Of a DNA stretch of 64,000 nucleotides, positions 1 to 13,411 are shown piece by piece (the first letter of the stretch is position 1; each line of letters starts with the position of its first letter). A program made the translations under genes and the position numbers. This stretch comes from Anas platyrhynchos (taxonomy: Eukaryota; Chordata; Aves; Anseriformes; Anatidae): contig NC_092589.1 of the NCBI RefSeq assembly GCF_047663525.1, positions 73,963,001 through 74,027,000 on the forward strand. The letters run 5' to 3'. The notes under the pieces were generated by a model. It saw only the letters and a list, made by a program, of their open reading frames with translations, did no database searches and was not told the origin of the DNA.

Positions 1-2992
1 CTAACACGGCTAATTTTAAATGGTCATGACTGCAGGATACTCGGGGCAAAATTTGCATTTCTTACGAGAAAAGCAACTTCCAATCACTCAAATCTTTCTC
101 CTTAGAAGCTCCCAGCCTGGGCCACGAAGCCCCCCATCCGCCCTGACCACGCACCCAGACGGTGCCTGGAGCTCGAGTGGCACGGAGGGAGGGATGCACA
201 GCTCCCAGCTGGGAATCTCTGGGGGTGCACACTTGCCCTGCCTATGGGAGAGGATTTCGTTATTAAGGTGGCGACAAAAATCCCAATTCTGAGCCCAGCT
301 ACTGGCACTCAGGGCTGTGGAATTTGCAGCGTTACTTAGTGGCGTTTCAAGACATCAGAAATGACTTAATTTTTACTGTTTAAACAGCCCCATTGTTTTA
401 AGCAAGTGCTTATTGCAGCACTTCTCATCTGAGGGAGAAAGGGAAGACCGCTCAGCCTGATCCATTAGGAAATTCAAGCCTTAAACCAAGTGACCACAAA
501 GTCCTATCAGCTCCCTGAAACGCAGCAGCTGTCCATATTTAATGTAACACAAGCCTATATTGTTGCAGAGGTCCGCTGTTTAAAACACACATAAGGCAGG
601 TGAAACGTGACTGTTGTACTCCTCTGTTTGAAAAATGAGAAAGTGTGGAGCAGGGGAACTCCTCAAACACATAAATAAGCATTAGGCTCGTGGAGAAGAC
701 AGGTAGGCTGCTGCACCAGTACTCACACATTAAAGGTCAGGGGGTAAACCCGAAACTATCCCAACCTTGCTCCTGCGATCCTGTTCCTCAACACGCTGCT
801 CTGTTACCAACAGGTGAAGTGCAAAATCAGAAGCACGAGGGGCTGCTGAGCTCTCCCATACCTGTCCTAATTTAAGGACAGCATTTCCTACATATTCTGC
901 CCACTGATCATTTCATGCCACGAATACACGTGCAACGGGCAGCTCCAGGTTTCCCCAGCTGGGTTGGATTCTGTGCAATTACCGATCCCACAGGTGCAAA
1001 GAGGGAGAAAATCTGACTCACTGCCTTATTTTGAAGCAGAGCCAATGAAGCAACCAACATGATACTGACTTTATGTTATCTTGTCGTGTTTTGTCAAGCC
1101 CTCTCATATGACATTTTCTTAATTTGCGACCTCTTTAGTGAAGGATAGGGCATTTCACTGGGATATAATTTCATATGAAAAGATTAGGAACATCTATTTT
1201 TATTTAGCTACATACTAAATAATAAATGGTACAGAGTTTTCTGGGTGAAAAGATGAGGAAAATATCCAGAACTGGTTAGCTTCCAGCAGTTAATAGAGGT
1301 ATAGAAAAGGGAACCGGGGGAAATAAGATGATCTGAGTCATCCTTTCTCATAATACAAGGGCAAGGAGACATCCAACAAAGCACATGGGTAATAAATCCT
1401 AAGTTAGGTAAAAGGGAACTTTTTCAAATTACCTGACTGATTAAATTCATGGCCATAAACTGTTACTGAATCATACTACTTCAACATTGAAGTATGCCTA
1501 TGCATTATGTTAACATTTATTTTTAATTAGCAAGGGATCTAAACCTTCCATACCAGGATCTAAGTTATAGATTAAGGAGCATCCACCATCAGCTGGTATT
1601 AAACCTTTCTCAAGGTTTACTAAGTGTGCAAGCGTGCACATACACACACAGTACATGGGAACTCGTTCTGCAGTGAGGAGCATCCTAGGAGCCTGTACTT
1701 CCCTCCTCTACACTTCCAGGCAGAAGATGTAAACACCACTCCTGGCAGAGGCCTCCACGTGACTCTGACTTGCCTGTCTGCTCCAGTAGACATTATGAGC
1801 TTGATTCTCCAAGACTGCCACCGAAATTCCACTCTACTGATCTTTGCAACCTAATTCTTCAGGCACTTTTTTTTTTTTTTGGCAGGAGGATGTGACCCAA
1901 ATTTATGAAGGAGGGTAATTTGCTCTAACAGTGCATCTTGAATCTAGGATCTCCGTGTGTTTATTTGTTATCAGCACATATTTAAAATACCAGACTTGGA
2001 GACCTGAATTTTGTTGCAACTTGAAAGGCCTTGAATGTTTTGTAGCATGAGGGAAAACAGTTATCAATCAGAAAACCAAGATGTAAAAGGTTTTATGAAG
2101 AAAAAATATTTCTGAGACAACAAAAGCTGTCCAAAGACTCCTCTTGCACTAGTAAATACCAGAAGGACACAGCTACTTTTTCAACAACTAAAAAAAAAAA
2201 TGCTGGAGCGCTCCTTCATTATTTTTCTTTACATGACATATCGCACATACTGCTGCAGAAAAACAGCTGCTGAAGTGGCCTAGAGGGCATTTTCAGGCAC
2301 TGTACTTCAGCGATTACAGCAATTTTGTAGGCATTCGATATTAGGATTACATTCTAATTTTAGACAAAGTTAAATTTAAATGGAGTAGGAGGGGTTTTCG
2401 TGCTACTTTGGATGTTCTAACATCACTTACCCCAAACCAAAAACTGTGTAAGGTCTGAATTTTGCAGCTATGATCACATATTAGCTGCAGTACATTTAAA
2501 AGAACGCAACTACAGCTCACTAGTCTCGGTGGGAAGATGTCCACTGTCACGATGGGATCCAGACTTAGGCCTTAAAAGCATTTACCTGCTGGCCACGATC
2601 CCACTGCCATGGAAATTTGTGACACAACTTCCACTACCTGGTAAAGCTGACACAGTCACACGCAGCCACCCCCTGCTCTACTGCACGGTGCCTCCTCTTA
2701 GTGGGGTGTGTGCAGCAAGCATCCTGAGGCCAAATCGGGACTCCTAGGTTTTTATTATTATCTAAACTCAACTGCCTCTCACAAAGCCCAAGCATCAAGC
2801 TGAAGGAAACTGAAAGAAACAAGGTTAGTAAAGGGCTGACAGTGCAAGAGACAATACGGATGGAAAGTGGAGGGACTGGGTGAAACAGAGAAAACAAAAG
2901 AAAAGAGCTTCTATTAGATGCTAAATGAGACGCGGGCTGGGCCCAATTAAAGCTATGTCTATGCAGGTTACATCTTTCCTTATTTCTCTTAC
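1..2992 (-). other. SOBP: SOBP intron 4 (partial), no exon seen
   Basis: This sequence downstream of the exon 4 donor has unexceptional base composition. I looked on the minus strand for the next SOBP exon, which should contain a second CxxC zinc-finger half (CDWCKH-like), and did not find it. The short ORFs here show no recognisable protein. Minor features are poly-T at about 1867-1880 and poly-A at about 2190-2200. Confidence 0.85.
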
Positions 2993-3144
2993 CTTGTTTC
3001 TCTTGAAATATGCTCTTCGGCAAGCTGCAAAGCACTTCTCGCTGCAGAAGCATTTCACTTCACTTCCCATACTCAGGGAATAGCGCTTGATTCCAACTTT
3101 CTGGCACCAGGCACACATTATTTGTACATTTGACACATCATCTT
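2993..3144 (-). CDS. SOBP: SOBP coding exon 4, first FCS/MYM-type zinc finger (residues 141-191)
   Basis: This 152-bp exon has acceptor TTGTTGTAG (AG at 3146-3145) and donor AACAAG|GTAAGAG (GT at 2992-2991), ending in phase 0. It encodes [18 protein letters not shown] onward to AYFKRNK. The likely zinc ligands are C151 and C154 (CxxC) and C174 and C178 (FCSxxC); C182 is a further conserved-looking cysteine. The FCS-type zinc finger is thought to mediate protein or RNA contacts. Residue 172 is cysteine (TGC at 3052-3050), next to the FCS motif, where I remember serine in the human protein. Open reading continues on both sides of the exon for some codons, but those parts do not resemble the protein and are intron. 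Confidence 0.96.
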
Positions 3145-6100
3145 CTACAACAAAAATATAAGAACAATGTTTACATGAGATGCAAACACCTTCCTCAGAC
3201 ATCTGCACACTTACTCTTAGATACAACCGGCGCCGGCTCATCTTATTTCTAACCTCTCAGTGTTTGGGAGTGGAAATGTGCCTGCCTGCGACTTCCAGCT
3301 CCTTCCACAGGTGACCTGTGCCAGGCAGGCTTAACAGCCTGGCAGAGCTTCTAGGAGGGCTGGAAAAGATTATTAGCTTCAAAACGGTGCATTGCTGAAA
3401 AGCTCGGGAAGTCTCGAGAGCTTTTCAGCATGTGTAAGAGTGCACAAGTCTTTATTGAATAAGCAACCGGGAACAGAGGCTTAGTAAATCCTGCTGCTCT
3501 GCTCTCATTGCTTACAGCCCTCTGGATATTCTGCTCAGCAAGCTGGTGACCAAACACGCCTGGACAGCACTGCACCAAAGCAGGTCTCTAACAAGAGCCC
3601 TCTGTTAAATGAGAAGGCAAATGAAGCGCCCCACTCCAGCGCTGTTTCGCAACAATGACAAGTGTGTAAAACGGGAGCTTTCACTGGAACACAGCAGCCA
3701 CCAAAACCCGGACTTGAGCAAGAAGGGAGACGCAGCACTGCCAGGCTACTTCCCTGTCTTCGTGCTCATCAACCCAATTTTAATTCAGCCCCCCCCCAGC
3801 AAGCTCTTCTCAAATGTGCGTTATGAATGGGACGTGTACGCCTCCTGAGATGCACAGCTGGACTTGTTACTGAAGTCCCAGCGACATCCTTGGGCAGTCA
3901 TCATTCTCAGCCAGCTTCGCAGACAGGGGCAGGGAATAGTTAAGCCTCCTGGGCAGACGACTGCAGTGAGTTAGCAGGAATCGTTCTGACTCAAAACCCC
4001 AAACTCTTCGGTCCCGATGTCCACTCTATTGTACAGCACGACCTTTTGGTTACAGGCAGCAGCCATTGTCTAACTGCTGGGAAAAAAAAAGTCCCCGAAG
4101 ACTAATTGTTAAAGCAGTTCTTAGTCCATGAGCTGTGGAGAATTCATGGCTCAGAGAGTCTGTCATGCAGCCATCCCATTTCCCTATAAAGGATTTGTTT
4201 TCGAAGCTACACTGTCATCGTTCTGTAAAATTATTGGCAAACTAATTTTTAGCAGAGTGATTTGGCTCCTTTCCCCAGCTGTCATAACTCAGGGCTACGT
4301 GCCGCATTTTATTCACCTTAACGGAATAAATATTGCCCGTTTAATAACTTTTTTCCTTCCACAAATTGTGTTATGATTTACAGCCACAAATAAAATTGTA
4401 CAATGTTAAAAAAAAAATAATGACCTTTTAGTTTTAATCAGACCGTCTACCCTTAGAGCCGTATTTAAGGCTAGGTTGTAGCACAGGTTTGTGCTTAACG
4501 CATTTCATCATTTACTCTTTAGTGGGATTTCTCAATATTATAAACGCTTTAATACACCGAATATCGAGGGAAATCAAACCAATTTGGCCAGAACTCGGGG
4601 GGGAGCAGTCTGGGGGGACCCAGCCCAGCAGCTCTTACCATTTTCATCCCCAGCCGTTTGTAGTACCAAGCATTTACAAAGTTGTCCCAATTTAGCTGGT
4701 TTTGCACCATAACCATGCAATTCTTTACACACCAAGCTTGCCCCTTTGAATGCACCGGGACAAGAGGAGAGCCTGCGAGCCGAAGGGGAAGAGCTGGCTG
4801 CCTCCCAGTTCAGGGAACAGCAACCTGTATTTCCTACTGACAGGAAGGATTTTGTCTCGGGAAAATAGAAGATCTAGCAGTGATACCTTTCTAACAGCCT
4901 TCATTACCGGTGAGAATAGCTGTCATTAATGAAAAAGGAAAATTACAGAGCTGAAAGAGAGTTCACCAGCAAAGCAGGTGCTGGAGCACCTCTTTTCGAA
5001 GCAGGTTGGCTTGGCTTGGGCGGAGTTTTAAGGAGAAGCAGAGCTCTGCCACTGGGATTTCTCAGGAGTTTTCACGTGTGACTGAAGAGGGGAAAACCCT
5101 CAGCCACCACTCAGCTCCTGCCCACGGTCACGGATTAACTCTGCCTCCCATGGACCATCAGCAAGACCACACAACCATCCCGTTCCAGTCGCACAGCATC
5201 CCAGCAGCGACTGCACACACGGAGAAGCCACGTCACACGCTTCTCTGCATGCTGTTTTGCAGGCTGGTAGGGCTCATCCACCTCCTTCTGCCCAAGGCTT
5301 CCTTTCAGACAGACCCCAGCGCGGAGAAGAGAGGGGAGGGATGATGCCTTGCTCAGCATCGCTTAACTTGTGGTCCATGGGCGGACACACAAGTCAATAA
5401 ACCAGCAGAAAATGGTCCACAAATTACCACCAGCCACTGTCTGCACCTCCAGGAAGAGAGAGCTGATATCCAGAAGGCATCGTCGATATTAATCAAAATC
5501 ATTTTGAAAGGAGGAAGGGCAGAAGGGAGGGAGTCTGCCTAAATATGAAGAACTTCAGTTATTTCTCTCTTCCACTCCCTTCTCCCCGAGTCATGAAAAA
5601 ATAGTCACACGCAATATTGTCCCTTTAACAGTAACAGTAATAATAAAAGTAGATGCCTCTTCCATTTATAAGGCTCAGGAACGCCGCTACAAGAGAATTA
5701 CCTGCACGCTGGGGGGTCCCAGCATGCTTTCCCTGGAAGGGCACGCTGATACATCACATCTAAGTCACATCTGCCCTCTCAGGTGTGGGTTTGGCCAACT
5801 TAATTTTTGATGCAACCGCATCTCCTCATAATGCAATTCAGAATTCAGCAGGTGAAAAAGGAGAATATCCAATATCTAATTCCCTACGGATCCGTGCAGC
5901 CCTGGGAGAAGGAGACTTTGCTCTAAAACCAACTCCTCTCTTTTAGCTTTAAGAGAAGCTACCTAGGGATAGGTGCAGAGCCAGGCACCATGGCTTGGGC
6001 AGCAGGGTATGTGGATGACAGCTGGGGACAATAAAGGTCCAGACCCGATAGTGTGCTTTCCTTCTTGACAATATTTACATATATCTGAGCAGAAGCTGTG

Positions 6101-6436
6101 CAAATACTTGCAGGATGTTTCAAAACAATGTATTAAGCCCAGCAACATTAACAGAAAATTAATAGCCCATGTATTTCTATCACTACAATCCGCAGCAGTG
6201 GGGAGCAATAACTTTCAAAAAATCCATTAAGATTGTGCGAAATAAGGAAAGCCAAAGGGTGGTGCGTTAATTGCAGTCTTCCTAAACACAAACTGGAATA
6301 ATCCGAAAGCAGTAATGCAAAATTTCCATTCAAGATAAGATTCCTCTCACTTTTTCACAGACCTTGGTTTCCTCAGTCCAAATCTTTAAAAATCACTTTC
6401 AAGACCGCATCCTGAACCTTTCTTCTGAAGTCTTTT

Positions 6437-6556
6437 GGTTGGACAAGGCCCTGGGCAACCTGGTTGGGTGGGAGGTGTCCCAGCCCATGGCAGGGGGTTG
6501 GAACTGGGTGGGCTTTAAGGTCCCTTCCCACCAAACCGTTCTGTATGGTTCTGATA
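6437..6556 (+). mobile_element. CR1 LINE 3'-end fragment
   Basis: The stretch reads as the conserved CR1 3' UTR: 'ggacaaggccctgggcaacc', then 'gaggtgtccc', 'gcccatggcagggggttgg', 'tttaaggtcccttccca', ending in a degraded form of the terminal ATTCTATGAT-type microsatellite (about 6538-6556). It is plus orientation, heavily 5'-truncated as is usual for CR1, about 120 bp, and non-coding. It lies antisense within SOBP intron 3. Confidence 0.9.
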
Positions 6557-8578
6557 CTCATTTATTCTTGAGTATCTCCAATATATCCTCTTGAGTAACA
6601 TGAGTTCATCCTGACCGCATGCCCATGTCCACTCTCACTGGAGCAGCTCTGCTGATGAAGCTGAGCACGATCTCAGCTTTGTCCCACCTGTGAGAGGCAG
6701 CACGGGTACTCCTACAGGCAAGACCACGGGGAGCTGTCACAGCAACACTGAATAATGATGTTGAGTTTTCAGCAGAACATCCCCACGGCTGCTTCCTGCA
6801 GCCGCATCAGGCAATAGGAAGGCGTATTCCTTCCACACGTAGCACAAGACCTGAATTTGCAGCCACTCCTCATAGGAAGAGCTATTGTGGGAGTTCCAGT
6901 ACCGTGTTTTCTCTGCCCCCGGGTTGTGTCACTACAGGTGGAAGAAGTACTCCCTGCACCCCCTGCACAGATACTGTTCAGATACATCTCCTTGTGGCTT
7001 TTTGCTCGTGCATTTTTCATAATGAACAATGCAATAAACACGGTGCGTTTGCAGTGTTAAATCATGTTCCCAAAGGGAGCAGTTTGTATAACAAGATAAA
7101 ATTATCACATTATAATAACTAAATATGCATCACTCTAAAGCATGCTCCAATTAATCATCAAAAGTTTGCACCGCCTCTTTAGGTCTTAATTAAGCAGAAT
7201 GTTTGGTTTGTTGGTTGTTTTTTTTTCCTTTCAAACCAGTGTGAGGGAGCTACAGAAAATTGTTCCTCTAAGACCAACAAGCAGCAGTTTAGATTAATCG
7301 ATCTTATACGGAACCGTAATTCGGAGAGATGGGGAGAAGGGAAGGAAGGCAGCGAGCACAATAGAGCAAATCCATCATGTATAGCTCTGCCCCTTTATCT
7401 AGGCAAACCAGCGTGGCCTACAGTGCTTAGCAGGATGATCCTAAAATCCCTACAGTTCTGGAGTTAAACCCCAATCAGTTTACTAACTTGAAGGCTGCAA
7501 CATTCTGCTAATGCTGTTTTGAACTCACTGATAGGCATTTGCAACTTTGGCTTCATGAATCCAGACAAAACTAAATGCAGTCACAGCTCTAATCCTGAAG
7601 ATTACGGTGATCCCTGGGCAGGTGCTCCAGAATCTTACTTTCCACATTTCCTTGCAAGAAATTCAACAGGAAACGCTTGAATGTTCTGGCAAGAAGAAAA
7701 AATTACTCCTGGAGGTGCCCACCTGCAGTACTGCGGCGGTGATGTTGAGCAGGAGGAGGACGATGAGGACGCAGGGTCAGGGACAGCGATCTCAAAGGGT
7801 ACATCCTCCAGACTAGGCGAGTCCATGCCTTGGAAAGGAACCTGTGCCTTGGCTGGGGCTGGGGCTGTGACCTGATACAGAAGATATCCTGGCAGCCCAT
7901 CCTCCTGCGTGTCTCCCCACGGCCCGACTCTTCCTGGCATGTGAGTTTCCTGCCACCACAGCTATCAGCAGCCAGGCCTCACCACTACTGCTCACTTATT
8001 TGTTTGTTTATCTATTTATTTTTAACCCTGTGTTTCCTCTTTCATGCATCCCACCCCCTCACGCTGGCAGTTTGGATCCCAGGTTTTTAGGGGGGGAGGA
8101 AGCTGAAGGAATCCACCAGAACAGCCCCTCAGCCCCGTGCTGGGAACTACGCCCAATCCACCAGCACACATCTTTACATTTTATAGCTCTTCTCATTCAT
8201 GCTTTCTAATGAAAAGCTGATAAAAGACCTAAAGACATGAGATCTTAACTTGACATTTGCAGCATCAACAGCAAGCCTTTCTGGTTCCCACTGGAACCAG
8301 TCAGGATTTCATACTGGTTAATCCTGAGTTACCTGGTTGGCACTCTGGCTTTCCACTGAAGACAACCAAGAAGCACGTGTTCAGATTTTGTAACCTAAAA
8401 GCAGTTCCTGAGGCAGATGTGCCCAAGCAAGGCAGAAGCACCATTTCCATACTTTTTCTTATATCCAAAACTTTATCCGATTCAACTTAAAAAGTGAACA
8501 AACCAAACTCATGCCATATTTCTGCAGAACCCTTTGTCAAGCACTGCTCCCCTAAATAGACGGGGCGTGTGACACACT

Positions 8579-8599
8579 CAAGGTACAAAAAGTACCTTG
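8579..8599. repeat. Short perfect inverted repeat (8-bp arms, 5-nt A loop)
   Basis: CAAGGTAC at 8579-8586 and GTACCTTG at 8592-8599 flank AAAAA. It could form a small hairpin in the SOBP intron transcript. No function is evident, and such short hairpins arise by chance. Confidence 0.6.
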
Positions 8600-11500
8600 G
8601 AAAACGTAATTCTGAGACGAAGATTAAAAAACAGGGCTTACAACAGAAAGCCTCTTGCTGCCACAGCCACGGCAATACCTCATGGGGTCCATAGCGCGTT
8701 TCCTTTTAAAGACCAGGCTCCTCAAGTTCAGTGCTCTGCCAAGAAAGTCAAGTGTCCCAGCTCTTTTCAAAAACTCATTTGGGGGAGCTGAGCCTTGCCT
8801 ATGTTTACCATGCCTGTGTTGAGGCGTATTCTCAAGCGTAGCTCAGCAAGAGCTGAATGCCCACCACAAATAAAAGCTGGCGTTTAGGCAGGTTTTAAAC
8901 ATGCAAAGAAAAAAGCACCTATTTCAGCTAATGGAGGGGGAACTCCCTGTGCGTTTCTAATATATGCTATTAAAGGGCATATGTGGACTTTGTGATTTTC
9001 TCTTTAGCACAAGGGAAACACTCGGCCCTCCACAGAGAGCAAAAGACATCAACAACGGGCTAGAAGAAGCAGGCTGATGGGCAACCATTGGCATTTTAAA
9101 ACACAAGCACTAATAACCCTACGAGCGGCGTAAATTAGATGATTTTTCAAACCCAAACCAAAGCAAGTATTCGAAGAGCAGTGACTGAGGTTTGTTGTGG
9201 CAGCCTTTATCACAGCGCTAAAGCCGCAGTTAAAGGAATTGTAAAACTGTTCAGCAACTGGAATAAGATTTGGAAAATACAGAAGCGGGATCCAGAGAGC
9301 AGTAAAATGAAAGTCACCTCAATATATAGGCTTAATTAGGCCTGATAATGTGGTCTTTATTTAAGGGAAACTGCCACTGGGTTCTGCCTGGAATCAGCTT
9401 TCTTGGTAATGCAGTCGTGGAACCAATTCCTTGGTGAATTCAGACAGATAATTGTGGGATCCAGCTTTACTGCCCTGCTAACTGCCATTTAAAAATCTTT
9501 TATGCTTTTAGAGCCCTCCAACACGATTTAAATATTGATGCAATTTACAGCATGCTGCTCCAGAGCAGTTCCAGAGGATCAGGGAAACGGAGACACTGCA
9601 GCCTGCAGCAGGTGCCGGGGGAAGGAGGGAGCATGCTCTTGCCTGCCTTTAAAGAACTTTTTGCATTCTTCTTCTGCATTCTTCTAAAACTGAGAAGCCT
9701 AGATCTCAGCCATCCTGCATCCCATGCAGCAACAGATGCCCACGCTTGTCTGAGTGGAAGGGCAGAGTCACTGGCGCCCTCCCAGATTTCCTCTCTGCTG
9801 CTTATGGCTGCAGAACAAACACTGGGACGGTTGGTACTGAACACTGCAATCACACCCCCTGCCCAGCTGTGGTGGTTTTGTTATTTCCACATCATTCCTG
9901 GCTATTGCATTTCTGTTCCTCGCCATTCCTATGTTTTTTTTTTTGTTGTTGTTGTTTTTTTTAATTTGAAAACAATACTTTCTTCAGGTTGCTTTGCAGA
10001 AAGTAAGAATTGTCTAACACCAGGCAGAAGCTTGTTGCAACGGGCTGTACTTGAGACGAAGCCTGAAGATCCCTCAGGCCTGTAGATGGCCCGTGCACCA
10101 CACAGGGCCCAGGTGTTTACCTCAGCCTTTTTTGGGTGTAATCGTAGGGTACGGCAAGGAGAGAGCACCTCTGTCAGAGCCATTAGCCATTTGTATTTGG
10201 TCAGGTGGGAGCCTAATGTTTTCTGGTACCGTATAAGCAAATTTTCCCTAATTTCTCATTTGACTAACACAGAAAGCAGAACAGCTTGGAGATGAATTGT
10301 ATTCACACTGCTCAAAACGATCTGGTTTTCAAAACAACAACAACAAAAAAATCATAAAATAAGAACGAGAGGGAAAAGGGTTATTTTGTTAACTATTCAT
10401 AGTTTTAGCCTCTTCATTTAAAATGCAAGTGTAGATAGGAGGCTGTTTGAAGTTTTTCAGCACACTCAGGTAAGACCTAATCTACTGAAATCTTCAGTGA
10501 CTGCTTCCTAGACGTAGTTCATGACCAGTACTCCTTCCTCCTCCTTCTTGAGCTGGTAGCTCTCTGATATTAGGAATTATACCTGCCTCCTTGGAAAGAT
10601 ATGTCTTTGCCCTGTGCTTTTTCTACCTCTACAATTGCTCCATTTGTGCACCTTACAGAGTATCTGTCTCATTGCTCCCTTCAGGCTCCTGTGAGCATCC
10701 CTAGTGCTCTGTTCTTTCTTTTCTCCCTCTCACCTCTACAGAATCTTACCTGCAAGAATTACTCAGCTAATAACTCCTTGTGGCTGTTTCTTGGATCTGC
10801 ATATCCTCTCCAGACCATTGCTCTGCTGTCCAAATGACTGCCTCAGCCTGTTTCTCTGACACTTCGTTATGGGTTCTGACCCTTCAGTTCAAGATCAATA
10901 TAGCACGAATTAAAGTCTTAATATTTTTTCCCGTATTCTTTGTGTGGTAACAGTAGACCACAGCATCATGTCCTTCAGGTTCATGATTTAGATACCATTT
11001 CCATTTGTGGGCAGACTCTTTTGAGCTAGAATTAAACTTTGTTGACTTTTTCCCTATTCAACATCCAAAAGTTCTGCCCGTCTATCAAGTAAGTACCTTT
11101 GTGCTGCTCCCCAGGTTGCCCCCACGCTTGAGAGGGGCTCCGAGAAAACATCCCCCCAGTTACCCTTGCCTGGCTTTGCATCACTCTGAAGTTCTCTGCT
11201 TTGATGCAGTGCCCACAAAACGGTGTCAAAGTGCGGCGCCAAGACCACTGCCTCGCACGCTGGCTCTCGTGGCTCCTTTGTACTCCCTTTTCTACTTGTG
11301 TTGACCCGTTGCTTCTTGCCTTGCGCTTCACTGTGGGCTCTTTGGGGTGATCATGACTAGGGCTCCTACGCCCGAAGATAAAACACAGCAATTACTACGT
11401 GTGCCTATTGCAAATCCCACGGAGGTTGTGGTTCTCCTCCCTCTCCAGCCCTCCCAAACTTTGCTCTCTGAGCCAAAGGTGAGATAAATATGTTCATTTG

Positions 11501-13225
11501 CTCAGAAGTCATGGTAATCTAGTGCTCATTACTGATCACGCGATAAAAGTCAGAGGAGGCAGAGATCGTGCATTTCATATCCTTTAAGAGAGTACAACAT
11601 TGATTTTCATTATGAACTAATGAAGTAAAAACCTAAAGGTGGAAAATACTTCATGAAAAGCCCTGTCTGTGTACTACCTTTACGGGAACATCTGAACGCA
11701 GGACCACACGCAGTAGGTGGATGGGCAAAGAACAGAAGGCAGTGGAGTTGGCCAAGGTTCCCCTGTGCCCACTTAACTACTGTTGCAGTAATTTGTTTTT
11801 CTACTTCATCGTTCCATCTCCTCCTGCTTGTTTGATGTCATAAAAATCCAGTCGCTGTGGCAGTTTGCACAATGCATGTTATAGCCTTGTGTTCATGTCC
11901 CACAAATTCAGCATTCTGGATTCATTCATGACTCAGATTGGAGGAGAAAATAGCTTGGGACGACACAAGCCCTTGATTAAAGCTTTAGGGCCAAATCAAC
12001 AACAGCTGAGGATCCAGCCCATATGGCCCGAGATCTTTAGCTGTGTAAGGGCTGCAGGAATGGGCCCAAATAGCTTTGGTAATTAGCAAATACCGTATAA
12101 AATAGATGAAAAGTCTTTGGCACGGAGCGCATATTGGGTAACATCTGAAAATTACTCATGGCATATTAGGATACTTCTTTGGAGAAAAAACTCAATGGCA
12201 TACAAATAATTTGGGAGGGGCCACTCTATCTGTCACACCGCTATCGACGGGCAAACCGTCTGTTGGACCGACCAGCATTTTATGGTTACCTTCAGTAAGT
12301 GCAGTGAAGGGCAGAGGCGACCACCTACCCCTGGGGCCTGGCCCTACGAGCTGCTCTACCTCTGCAGGAGCATCCTCGAGGCTGGTGGGGACTCTATAAT
12401 CAGGCTGCCGCCCTGCATGCTGCAGGCTCACATCTTCAGGAGGCACCACGGGTCACCTTGGTCACCCACGAGCACCCAGGTGACATGCAGGGACTTCTGC
12501 AGAAGCGGGACCGAGCCTGCTGCTACCTACACGCACCCGTTACCGCACCGTGTAGGACAGCAAACAATAACACCGCAATTCATCACCCTAGCGGAGCTCT
12601 ATGAGTTACTCGCACGGATTATGGTAAGCAGCACGCGGAGTGGAATAAATCATTTTTCACATAAACTCCGAGGAATGGCATGTTATGAAATCACTCCTGA
12701 TACAAATCTAATGAAAATGTAAAACATTTCACTGTGGTCTCCTGGGTAGAGTCAAGATCGCATTAAACCCTCGGGAGACGATGGTCAGGGATTTCAATGA
12801 GAATCAGGAGACAGTTTTCCCAGGATGAGCTTGTTAACCTGATATAAAGACACGATATTGATTTGATGGCTTTGTCTCTTTCACTGTTTCCCTCCTGGAG
12901 CCTATTTTTAATTTAATCACCTTTCATTAATTTACTTAAAAGGCTTTATTCATCAAAACAATATCATTTTTTTTAAAAGCAAATGTTGCTCAAGTGCTGC
13001 AGGAGTATAATCCACCTTGCGGGGTGTCCCAAGCAGCAGAAGAGCCTGTTGACATTGAATTTGCAGAATTTTAAGGAATATTCACAAAGAAAGCCACTCC
13101 CCCACCCTGTCTTAAAGTTCCCTGTGAGCGGTTATTAAAGCACTCTTACAGACAAGTCACATCCTAGCAATCTCAGGACACGTGTCAATGACAGGCATCA
13201 TTTTTAAACGTTCGTGAGGATTTAC

Positions 13226-13411
13226 CTGCTGGTGGCTTTATGAAAGGTGGCGGAATTAATGGGACAATAATAGGTACATTCCCGTGATCCTTTGACCCTG
13301 CTGGTGAGTCTGAAAGTCCATTTCCTGTGGCAAGCCCTGGGTAGCTTGTGTTTATATTGTACGGTGAAATAACACTGTCCTCGGGTAATTTTGGTTTTGG
13401 CAAAGAATTTT
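13226..13411 (-). CDS. SOBP: SOBP coding exon 3 (residues 79-140, phase 1 to 1)
   Basis: This 186-bp symmetric exon has acceptor TTTTACAG (AG at 13413-13412) and donor GCAG|GTAAAT (GT at 13225-13224). It encodes residues from [20 protein letters not shown] through [10 protein letters not shown]. The section is proline-rich and probably disordered, carrying a conserved [12 protein letters not shown] block that I recognise from SOBP. Because both borders are phase 1, skipping this exon would keep the frame, so an isoform lacking it is formally possible. It joins exon 4 to complete E141. Small differences from the human protein (NTSYPGL, DHGNVP) are recalled from memory. Confidence 0.95.

Larger units (their letters stand above)
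3145..13225 (-). other. SOBP: SOBP intron 3
   Basis: This is a 10.1-kb intron between phase-1 borders. It contains one plus-oriented CR1 fragment (about 6437-6556), a few mononucleotide runs, and AT-rich stretches with homeodomain-type TAATTA motifs at about 4120-4380, 7040-7200 and 11920-12110. No RNA gene or coding exon could be supported. A 101-codon minus-strand ORF at 7635-7940 has no recognisable family. Confidence 0.85.

Noticed and set aside
1..2990. Expected next SOBP exon with the second zinc finger
   Set aside because: No minus-strand frame here encodes the expected CxxC-type sequence; the exon must lie outside the window.
2634..3053. 139-codon minus-strand ORF overlapping SOBP exon 4
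   Set aside because: It is out of frame with the zinc-finger reading frame and has no family resemblance.
5341..5440. Possible old DNA-transposon remnant around repeated 'tggtcca' words
   Set aside because: Two short words are not enough; no terminal inverted repeats or target duplication could be seen.
7635..7940. 101-codon minus-strand ORF in SOBP intron 3 with a serine run
   Set aside because: It reads somewhat protein-like (acidic and proline segments), but no family is recognisable, no convincing splice sites link it to exons 3 and 4, and exon 3 joins exon 4 in phase without it.
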